A stretch of DNA of 27,817 nucleotides from contig CAIIXF020000002.1 of assembly GCA_903813345.2 (NCBI GenBank), forward strand, positions 35,659,926 through 35,687,742. Direction: 5' to 3'. Origin of the DNA: Owenia fusiformis. Its lineage: Eukaryota; Annelida; Polychaeta; Sabellida; Oweniidae. Under the pieces are notes generated by a model, which saw only the letters and a program-made list of their open reading frames with translations, did no database searches and was not told the DNA's origin. Both the position numbers and the translations under genes were made by a program. How positions within the stretch are numbered: position 1 is the stretch's first letter; the number at the start of each line of letters is the position of its first letter. Below, one piece after another: positions 20,227-27,817 of this stretch.

Positions 20227-20301
20227 CTTTTCAGCCTCACGGAGTGATTTCTTCAGGTTCTGCTTATACTTCCAATAAACACATATATTGCAGCATCCCA
20301 T
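20227..20301 (-). CDS. Candidate alternative first coding exon of NME-A (MGCC N-terminus)
   Basis: On the minus strand an ATG at 20301-20299 in good context (G at -3, G at +4) opens 25 codons beginning MGCCNICVYWKYKQNLKKSL. They end at a consensus donor (AAAAG|GTGAGT, 20226-20221). Joined to the NME-A exon acceptor at 19906, the frame runs straight into FSNAV and then MANQERTF, giving a 183-residue kinase. Gly2 followed by Cys3-Cys4 and a basic helix is the layout of myristoylated and palmitoylated proteins. No stop separates it from codons further upstream, but the first ATG is this one. The evidence is splice signal plus frame only; a chance open exon is possible. Confidence 0.4.
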
Positions 20302-20338
20302 ATCTTCTAATACAAAGGAAGGGCAATTAATTTTAAAA

Positions 20339-20363
20339 GTGTGGTATCCATATGGTACCACAC
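20339..20363. repeat. Near-perfect palindrome GTGTGGTA...TACCACAC
   Basis: About 25 bp centred on CATATG, just upstream of the candidate MGCC exon. It could be a binding site, but the function is unknown. Confidence 0.4.
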
Positions 20364-22052
20364 AATCACCGACACACTTTCTTATGTAATGTTATTGTCA
20401 GTGAGACCATGTTTGATTGTCTAGTTTATTGGTTTGATTGTTTTTTGTGCTGATAGTAGATAGGAAATGACATGTGAAATGTGCATGCACACCCACATGG
20501 AAGAATAACAATAATTAAAAAAGCATCGTCATCTTGATATAAGATAAGACTTTTCAAGGGCCCGTAGGCCAGGCTGTGGGGGGGGGGGGGTTAGGCGGTT
20601 TTACTGAAATAATTGTACTGAATTGCCAATTTTTGATGATCATTTTTGCTTGTAGTATTGCATTAAGTGGCAAAATATATGTAGATACCACAATCAAAAT
20701 CTACAACATCTGTTATATTAGGTAGACAAAAATTGAATTGAATTTATTTTTAATGCAGTACAACTGTGAGTGACATGCGTTGTACCATGGGCTTTTAATT
20801 AGTTGAAAGCCCTTGGTTGTACCTTGAACAATTAATTGCATTTAGGCCTCGAAAACATATGGCATAGAGATCAGGCCTCCTAGAATTCCAACGCGAACAT
20901 CAAGTCTGACCTCGCAAACTACATTCCGTGCACTCTAACCACGATTCTCACATCGCGCACCATCATTTTCTCGCTCCCGAACATATTTCTCTAATCCACT
21001 TGTACATAGTTATAACCAGGATCGTTTCAGAGTCCCGGGAGAACGAAATAAAGTGCTTCCAAAAGAACCATCACATTCTGATGGCAACTGAATTTCAATT
21101 TCTTATTTCGAATTCTTGACTGGACCATCGTTAAAACTTGCATATCAATAAAATTCCGTTCCAAGACATTCTACTAAGCTTATAGTCATCTCTGAAAGTT
21201 GCGACCGCTTACAATCAATTTCCAGAAAACTTCAGAGATCTTTCAGTTCTAGGTGGAATAGGCGACTTCAATTAAAAAGTTGATGATGAATGCATGTAGT
21301 TTTAGTTGGACAAAAACTGATCCGATGAAAATAGATGGAGAGAAGGATTTACGACTTCAACTTCATATGAACAAATGATTGATTTGCTAACGTCTTGACG
21401 TTTTATATGTGTAAAATGCCATCCTTTGTCAAAGAAAGAGCAATGGTTCGAAATGTGATTGTACTTATCTTGTCTGTGGACAAAAACCGATGAAACTTTG
21501 ATCTCGAAAAACGGCTACTCTTCTACGACGGATCTCGTCTCACTAGTGACATTTTATCCCGTGCCAGGACAAAGTCCTAAGTGACATTGGTAGTCAACCG
21601 TACATGTCGCATCTCCATCCTAGAATAAAGCAAAAATCCAGTTTAACAACTCGTGTTTGGTAGTCTATCGCGATATTGTAACTTTAACCAATTCTTGAGT
21701 TACTGTAAAATGAATGCTTTTTTTCAAATCTGGATCTCAAGATTTGCCAAGACATTGAAATAATTCTGAAATCATGGTGAGACAATTTTATGCGAGTTGG
21801 GATCGCTTTTCCTCCACTGTATTTCTAACTGTTGAGGATTTAAAAACACCCAACTTGGCAACTTTACCTTAGAAAACCAGCCCAGGATTTTCAGTAGTTG
21901 AAATATTTACTGCTATTTTCTAAACTACGATTCGTCTCATATGGTAAGGGAATCATAAAAGAACTTCAGATCAGGAGTCAAATTATCAAGGCCCAATGAA
22001 TAATACTCCTGCCTTTCACAAAAAATCACTTTTAGGTACAGAGGAAATTCGC
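20364..22052. other. Intergenic spacer between NME-A and NME-B
   Basis: No gene is recognised. It contains a run of 13 G near 20579-20591 and a hairpin around GGGCTTTTAATTAGTTGAAAGCCC-type sequence near 20790-20813. Short open frames (for example 20928-21119) lack domain features. The 3' UTR of NME-B begins at its right edge. Confidence 0.5.
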
Positions 22053-22058
22053 TTTATT
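22053..22058 (-). terminator. Likely NME-B poly(A) signal
   Basis: TTTATT (AATAAA on the minus strand) lies in a block conserved with the NME-A 3' end (CTTTATTTCAGT(C/T)GTTACA), about 345 bases after the NME-B stop. Confidence 0.6.
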
Positions 22059-22313
22059 TCAGTCGTTACACCATTGCACACTATGCATAACTCACAGCTA
22101 CAATAAATAGACTAGCCAAGTAAAACTACATTCAAAATATATCTAGACAAATATTTTCTAAATGGAAAAATGGAAATCCTTGTGGGTTCTCTTGTTATAT
22201 AAATAGCTTTCATGATGTTAGTTGTATGCTACTTGACTGATACAACAATATAATGTCTGAATCTTGGTTAGTTCACAGCGCCCGTAGTCAAGAAGGATGG
22301 GGGTCGAGAGGAC

Positions 22314-22355
22314 CTCTAAAAGTGGAACACCTCCCAAGTGGAACAGGTTTTATTG
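22314..22355. repeat. Partial CAGTAAAACC-family element
   Basis: CTCTAAAAGTGGAACACCTC and GGTTTTATTGTA match one end of the elements at 917-1071 and 10499-10606. The other end is missing. It lies next to the NME-B stop, within its 3' UTR. Confidence 0.45.
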
Positions 22356-22401
22356 TAGCTGATTGTTCCGAGTTAGGAGTCTAGATCTGTTAATGTCGAA
22401 T

Positions 22402-25051
22402 CTATTCATATATCCAAGCTGAGTTACTTGGGGTCCAGTGGCATAGTTCTGAATCGTCGAACCAAAGTGCAATTTCATCGTTGGCTGATGCTACAGAATC
22501 ACTTCCGTGACATATATTTCTGGAAAACAGATGGAATTCAATTAATCATGTGTCCGATATCATTTGCCATTTCAAAACATGTAATAAATCATCCCTTCTG
22601 GCCTCAAAGGGCTCATCCTGGTGTAAAAGAAATTATGGTCCCCTAGGGATTATGGTCCCCTTTCTTAAAGTCCCTTACTGGCCCTGATTGTGGATACGAT
22701 AATAAGGGAAAGAGTTGTATTTAGGTCACCATATAAATCAATGGAGAGTAGGACCATAATTTGAAAGGACCTCCTACCCTTTTACACCGGCAATATCAAA
22801 ATTGTATTGCACTTAGGTTAAATTAAAATCAACAATATACCCCAATTAACATTTCCTATCATGTGATCTGCATTCAACGAGGGGGCTAATTCTCGTTTTC
22901 CGTTATATTTTAAGGGAATGCATATTAAACATTTAGAGAGTTACACTCCCTTCTTTCTTGTATCATATTTGAATCTTCAACTTTAAAAAGGGTGGACCAA
23001 ATTTCCGTTGATGCAATGTTAAAATTCTTTAAAACTTTAGCATACTTGTTGAACGTGCAAATTAATCATGATTAATCACAATATTATACATTAAGGGACT
23101 ATTGCGAGTATCTACCATGAAGCCTATGGCCAGTTAGCCTACAAGACACCACCGATTATTTTTATAAAAATCATACATGTAGGCTATGGCATCGACTGAT
23201 CTGAGACCTTAATTCCACTGGCTATAAGACAACATAGATTAAAAGACATAGCTGGGATGTTAAACCCTGCTTGACAACACATATTAATAAATAAAGCAGG
23301 TGTATTTTAACTGCTTAAACTACGAGTATCTCTAGACTATCAGGATATTCGACTTACCTGCCGATTTCGATGCAATAATCTCCTCTAATGGTACCAGGAA
23401 GGGATTTAGCGGGGTCCGTCTCTCCCAGCATTAGTCTTCCCGTTTTCACTACCCCCAATCCTTCCCACACCTGCAGTAACAATACATTAGTACCTTATAA
23501 ATACTGTTATGAAGATCGTACCTATATTTACAAGATGAAAATCAATGTCACTTATTTGAGGGAAGATTCAACAATATCATTAACGATCATTCATCCCTCG
23601 TATTTAATCATTCCGTTTTCTTTTATTGATAAATGAAAAGGGGATAATTTTGAAAGTTGTTTTGTGTTATCTAAAACATATTTGAATTGTCATAAAATTG
23701 ACGATTCCGTCATAGACTGTACTGCTAACAATAGCTATCACCAAAATATACTGGAGTGCAATGAGACGCGTTAAAAAGTTCAGTCTAGCTACAACTGAGC
23801 CCCTGTGACCCCCTCCGACTACTTGACGAGCCTACACTTGCAATAGACCGTGTTGAATTTGATCTAAGGCAACCCTACGGCGGCCGTATCTTCACAAAAT
23901 CGATATAGAAAATCTACATCGCAGTGCTTATCCCTATATTTTATGCTGCATATTCCTCTAGATCATTGGGAAGCTACGGTGGCAGAATGGTTGCCGTAGA
24001 TCCTCGTGCTATCTTCTGTATGAAGACCGAATGGTAGTCCTGAAAATCGCGGAAAAGGTTTTTGGGTCCAATTTCTAAAAGGCAGAATCCGATCTCATGA
24101 TCCTTTCTTAAAATCTGACTTTATTGACGTGCAAAACCCTAATGAAGGTTAACAAGGCTATGAATTAGCTTGTACGGAATGATTGTTTGACCAACTATTA
24201 AAAAATGTAGACTTTTCCTCAAGGTTCAACTTGAATGGGACGGGGTAATGCTAATGTAGTAATGATTATCTTACCATGGCGACCACCGGGCTTGTTGCCA
24301 TGTAGGCGACCAGTCCATCGTAGAATTTTAATTTCTTCAGGGACTCGTAGTGTTTTGCAAAGAGTTCTTTGCTGCCCTGAAATATACAAATAGAGATTGC
24401 TTAGACAGTCGGGTTTCAATATTCCTACATTATGCGTCTACTATAGTAGGCATTAGGAGTTAGCTTGCGTATACAATCGAAACGCCAACGTTAAGGTTGT
24501 GAAAAACATTGCAAGCTTAAACTCCCTAGTATCTGCAAGGCATAGCATTTACGATAATCTAAAAGACGTCCGTCAAATATCAACGAGTTTGGTAAAATTG
24601 ACCACCCTTCAGTTGATATTCGATGGACTATTTGGACTGTCCCTTTTGCGTTCTGTACATAGATGTTGGCCAGATCGTTTTGTAGTAGGACCTCATACAT
24701 GTAGGCTAAAAGAATAATACAGGAATATTTATTGAGCTGTTGATCCTACAACAAAATAATCTGGCCGGGATCCATGGTTCTGCACAGTTTTTGATCTTTC
24801 TCAAGATGAAATACAAGACTAGTGTCCATTTCACTTTTTTGCTCAATCAATAAAATCAAAAATAAATGGGCAATCACATTGCAGTTTCATAAAGAAAATA
24901 CTTTTTTGCAAAAACTCACGATTTTTTGTTTCATTGCGACCAATTTGAAGCCCTTCTCCTCAAATCTGCAAATGATTTTGCCGACAAGTCCTCTCTGGAC
25001 AGCATCGGGCTTGATCATGATGAAGGTTCTTTCTGTCTTGTCACCGGACAT
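22402..25051 (-). CDS. Nucleoside diphosphate kinase, group I (NME1/2-like), copy B
   Basis: Four coding exons on the minus strand, 25051-24920, 24376-24275, 23470-23358 and 22519-22402, total 465 nt (154 residues). Exon borders and intron phases are identical to copy A. No stops or frameshifts are seen. The N-terminus is [20 protein letters not shown]. Active-site equivalents are intact: K14, Y54, F62, R90, T96, R107, N117 and catalytic H120 in NICHGSD. It ends WIYE. Compared with copy A and the family it is more diverged: TSPVVAM replaces SGPVVAM, so a usually conserved Gly is Ser; the helix after residue 45 differs, and so does the C-terminal tail ([13 protein letters not shown]). The gene is compact (intron 1 is 543 bp). 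It is probably an active paralogue with altered expression or assembly. The pre-ATG bases TTTTCCAACACAGTC match copy A, so the 5' splice structure is also shared. Confidence 0.94.
22617..22790. mobile_element. CCGGTGTAAAAG MITE, copy 1
   Basis: The 174-bp element has inverted ends (CCTGGTGTAAAAG and CTTTTACACCGG) and the repeated word TTATGGTCCCCT. A near-identical copy lies at 27288-27460. No target duplication could be defined. It lies in the last NME-B intron and is absent from NME-A. Confidence 0.75.
23485..24240. other. NME-B intron 2, no gene seen
   Basis: The first 100 bases resemble the corresponding NME-A intron (CAATACATTAGTACCTTATAAATACTG). The remainder is unique sequence without recognisable features. 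Confidence 0.4.
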
Positions 25052-25122
25052 GACTGTGTTGGAAAACTGGAAATACAGAGAGTAAAATGGCAACCTATTA
25101 GGCCTAGGAAAAACATACTCAC

Positions 25123-25188
25123 GTGACATTTATTTACTTGTAGCATGGACTCCATGCTTGTAGATGCTGTCGCACTCGCACAAATGTC
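25123..25188 (-). other. Possible upstream exon of NME-B
   Basis: A strong acceptor (TTGTTTCCAG) before 25188 and a strong donor (TGTCAC|GTGAGT) after 25123 frame a 66-nt exon containing ATG GAG TCC ATG. Joined at 25066 it would read [21 protein letters not shown] in frame. The intron would be only 56 bp, which is short. The genomic frame is also open without splicing from an ATG at 25129. Confidence 0.25.
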
Positions 25189-25741
25189 TGGAAACAACAC
25201 ATAAGTGAATCAAAGCATCCAGAATACACGGGAGTCTGACTTAAACGCGACTTAAAAATAAAGAGACAGTGGTCCGGAAATAGTACGGACTTTCGATATA
25301 CTTGGGCACGATTTCTAAAAAAAATCAAAAGATTCCTTTTCGTGACCTTTTTAAAAGTACAATTATTAACTATTTTAGTTAGGGCCATGTAAATGATATG
25401 TGGAACCAGTAAAACACCCTTTGTGCAAATGTGTGAACGATAAAGACCATATATGAAATGAATTATGTATTCTTGAAAATAATTAACGTGCAACTCTAAT
25501 GATAAAAATTCCAAACGTACAAAGCTGCTCCGTTAACTACCTCGAGACCTTAAGTAATTTCATTGTGGCTCTTAAATTTTATCATTTGAGATTCTATAAC
25601 AAAATCGTTGTTATGTAGTATGCTTACCAGGATGGATAAGACCGGTCAATTTTCTAGTTATTATCTATATTGTAAAGAAAAATTATCACTATTAATAATC
25701 TTGGGTACTAAAGCGCATTTGGTGCAAAAATGAAAGATTTA

Positions 25742-26132
25742 TAGTAAAATCATAAATGCTTGTGAGTACTTTGAATTTGAAAAATAAGCAATCAAATGAC
25801 CAAATTGAAACAGTTTATGTAAAAATAGAAACATTTATATTCATCCTAACTTTTGTATATTTTAGTTTGTTTTCTAGTTTAGCTATCATATCTGTGTCCT
25901 CTTATATTTTGATACTTCTCTGCCATGTTATTTTCGGAAAAATAAACATGGCCGAGACTCCCTAAATAACAAAAAGCCACAGCTTTGCTGCACATTATAC
26001 ATTACTATCTGAAATATACAAAAGTTAGGATAAATACAAATGTTTCTATTCTTACATAAACTGTTTCAATTTGGTCATTTGATTGCTTATTTTTTAAATT
26101 CAAAGTACTCACAAACATTTATGATTTTACTT
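25742..26132. mobile_element. Fold-back element with about 115-120-bp arms
   Basis: The left arm 25742-25863 (AGTAAAATCATAAATGCTTG...) and right arm 26021-26132 are inverted copies with only a few mismatches and a small indel or two, separated by about 157 bp. A TA target site is possible but not certain. The small open frame within (25756-25965) follows the arm sequence and is not a gene. Confidence 0.75.
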
Positions 26133-26323
26133 TAGACCGTGTTGAAAATGAATTACGTTCATCTGAAAAGAGCACATGGTCATCAAAGATGGTAGAAAGT
26201 GCAGTCGGACCTTAATTGTTTGGTTTAATGGACTTATCTTGATGTAATGCTTTTTTATTTTTTTCTATTTTCGAATACCACGATTACTTAATGAATATTA
26301 TTTTAACAACTTTAGGCACTTAC

Positions 26324-26527
26324 CCGCTATTGTTTAAATCTCGATGACTAAACCAAAGCACGATTTTGTCCAGATGGATGTCAACTGGTAAGCCTGTACT
26401 TCCTAATCCACGTTTTTATTCATCCAACCAGACTAATTATTTGTCGTCGAGCGCATGGACAATCCAATATGCAGCATGTGGCTTTTTGGCAAGCTTTAAA
26501 CAACTCCTTCGTTGACTTGGCAGTATA
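26324..26527 (-). pseudogene. Exon-like stretch with in-frame stops, possibly a decayed NDPK-like or unknown gene
   Basis: It is bounded by an acceptor (AACTTTTCAG) and donor (GCGG|GTAAGT) on the minus strand. One frame reads QRRSCLKLAKKPHAAYWIVH, is interrupted twice by TAA, then reads LDKIVLWFSHRDLNNSG. The last part resembles the NDPK EIALWFDxSELN region. Another frame gives STKELF near the 5' end, similar to NDPK GSKELF. The likeness is short and in two frames, so chance or an unrelated decayed gene is equally possible. Confidence 0.25.
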
Positions 26528-26687
26528 CTGAAAAGTTATTTTTACAAAAGCAAAATCAGATTATTAGTACTAACATGTACAGGTATAGCAATTTTTTACC
26601 AAAATATTATTTTCCAGCTGTACCTTAAAACGTAACAAAAACAAAACAGATGAATCTAGAATTGCACGACTGGGGTGTACTCGATAT

Positions 26688-26936
26688 TATAACATACCTA
26701 TGATGATGTATAGTGCAAAGTGTAAACAAGACAGCGGGCCAATATAAGTTTTGAAAAGCCCACGCCCGCTAACTTTCTAATTGGTCAAGGCGCTGACGTC
26801 ATAACCAATCAATCGAAGATAAAACTGCGCGAGCAATTTTTCTAAACTCATTTCAATCATTTTCAAACCATTTGTTTGTCAATTCTATAAGAAAACGGTA
26901 CTCCCGACCAGTCTACATCATCATAGGTATGTTATA
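26688..26936. promoter_or_regulatory. Symmetric promoter-like palindrome with a splice donor in each arm
   Basis: Arms 26688-26711 and 26913-26936 are inverted copies of TACATCATCATAGGTATGTT. Each contains a consensus-like donor (CATAG|GTATGT) pointing outward. The middle has ATTGG (26780-26784), a full CRE (TGACGTCA, 26794-26801), CCAAT (26805-26809) and a GGGCGTGG box on the minus strand. It could be a bidirectional promoter with mirrored first exons, or a MITE carrying promoter motifs. Confidence 0.4.
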
Positions 26937-26942
26937 AATCGT

Positions 26943-27055
26943 TTATGTCACTATCGTGGCACATATGCCCTCGGTTCTCAGAGATCAATGTCCCTCCCAA
27001 GGTCGGGCCATATATCACCCAGACCCCGGGCATATATGCCACGATAGTGACATAA
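26943..27055. mobile_element. 113-bp MITE with TTATGTCACTATCGTGGCA ends
   Basis: TTATGTCACTATCGTGGCA at the left is exactly matched by TGCCACGATAGTGACATAA at the right, and the pairing continues through ATATGCCC. The interior of about 57 bp is not coding. It directly abuts the promoter-like palindrome. Confidence 0.75.
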
Positions 27056-27287
27056 CCTCTAATTATTTGAAGCTATTCATGATTATCAAAATTAGTTATC
27101 CTTTAATCTACTACAAAAAAATGTAAAATTAATGTCTACATAAAACGTCTTTTGAAACATATAATAAAATCTATGCGAGACAATATTAGGCAATCGGTTG
27201 TGGGGTTACGTCCTTGAAGTGGCCGGGGACTTTTTGCTCGAGATGGTAGTGGACTTGGCCCGCTGTGGGGGTTCACCACTCCTGGGA

Positions 27288-27460
27288 CCGGTGTGAAAGA
27301 AATGATGGTCCCCCAGGGATTATGGTCCCCTTTCTTAACGGCCCTTACTGGCCCTGATTGCGTATAAGATAATGAGGGAAAGTGTTGTATTTAGGTCACC
27401 ATATAAATCGATGGAGAGTAGGACCATAATTTGATAGGACCTCCTACCCTTTTACACCGG
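27288..27460. mobile_element. CCGGTGTAAAAG MITE, copy 2
   Basis: It has the same orientation as, and is nearly identical to, 22617-22790 (shared GTATTTAGGTCACCATATAA and GATTATGGTCCCCTTTCTTA). Its left end reads CCGGTGTGAAAG and its right end CTTTTACACCGG. Sequence on either side shares CTCGAGATGG(N)CTTGG-like words, perhaps an older local duplication. Confidence 0.75.
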
Positions 27461-27817
27461 CTTCTCGAGATGGGCTTGGTCGACTGTGTTCTCAATTCGC
27501 GCTACGCTTTTCAGTCGCAACAACACCCACAACGGACTGTTGTAGGTTCACAGCTCACGCATCTATATATTTTAAGTTGCTCATTTGTTTCTAAATCATG
27601 TGTCGCATCTTTAATGTTGGAATTGCTTTTCCGAAGATGCGCCCAGTCCAGAAACAAAAGTCCGTCTTTCCTAGAAATTGTGCATAGACCTACCTACTCG
27701 TCGTTTCTTTTAATGTCGTCTGACTGATATTATCAGTAGTCACGCAATCTAATGCCTGGGTCACATTTGCTCCGATCCATCGCCCGGCCGATTGAGTGTT
27801 TTGTTCAATTTCGAATA
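27461..27817. other. Right edge, no gene recognised
   Basis: A 98-codon open frame on the plus strand (27431-27727) starts inside the MITE and ends in unique sequence. It has no domain features and is not called as a gene. Confidence 0.4.

Larger units (their letters stand above)
25200..26690. other. Region upstream of NME-B, no intact gene
   Basis: It contains a good minus-strand donor (CATCCTG|GTAAGC, near 25625) that could end a non-coding NME-B first exon, a fold-back element (25742-26132), and an exon-like stretch with stops (26324-26527). Open frames at 25134-25514 and 25756-25965 are not supported as genes. Confidence 0.4.

Noticed and set aside
20579-20591. Run of G residues
   Set aside because: A simple homopolymer (another is near 4951-4959); possibly a sequencing-length artefact and no evidence of a G-quadruplex array.
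24491-24717. Open frames on both strands in NME-B intron 1
   Set aside because: No homology recognised and the stretch is a plain intron between two certain exons.
24926-25126. Plus-strand frame opposite NME-B exon 1
   Set aside because: Antisense shadow of the conserved NDPK exon.
25134-25514. 126-codon minus-strand open frame
   Set aside because: Long for the region, but no domain, no clear splice partners and atypical residue content; insufficient to call a gene.
27431-27727. 98-codon plus-strand open frame at the right edge
   Set aside because: It begins inside a MITE copy and has no recognisable features.

Overview
The window is eukaryotic, AT-rich nuclear DNA from an invertebrate animal. 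Every gene I can support is split by GT-AG introns, and no prokaryotic operon signals are seen. Many short palindromic transposon remnants, intronic tandem repeats, and frequent TACATGTA-like and TAGGCCTA-like words suggest a marine invertebrate. My guess is a lophotrochozoan such as a bivalve, but an echinoderm, hemichordate or cephalochordate cannot be excluded.

Layout. At the left, on the minus strand, are two exons of PAM16 (Magmas/TIM16), the mitochondrial import-motor subunit. Its 3' end lies outside the window. A promoter-like stretch (about 3.57-4.81 kb) with NRF-1-like and YY1-like motifs separates it head to head from LRRC59 on the plus strand. LRRC59 is an ER membrane protein with leucine-rich repeats. 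I reconstruct it as eight coding exons, 299 residues, between 4810 and 11482. Its 3' UTR carries a 302-bp fold-back element. Convergent to it, on the minus strand, are two complete tandem copies of a four-exon group I nucleoside diphosphate kinase: NME-A (14030-19891) and NME-B (22402-25051). Coding exons, intron phases, parts of the introns and the 3' UTRs are shared, so the pair arose by segmental duplication. Both copies keep the catalytic His and nucleotide-binding residues. Upstream of NME-A is a possible alternative first exon, in frame, that would give the kinase an N-terminus starting MGCC, a candidate acylation signal.

The right end (25.1-27.8 kb) has no gene I can name. It holds a fold-back element, a decayed exon-like stretch, a symmetric CCAAT/CRE promoter-like palindrome with a splice donor in each arm, and small inverted-repeat elements.

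The genes do not form a pathway. PAM16 acts in mitochondrial import, LRRC59 at the ER and nuclear envelope, and the NDPKs in NTP balance. The most notable features are the NDPK pair with its possible acylated isoform, and the density of inverted-repeat elements, several with clear target-site duplications. I saw no tRNA, rRNA, CRISPR array or autonomous transposase gene.
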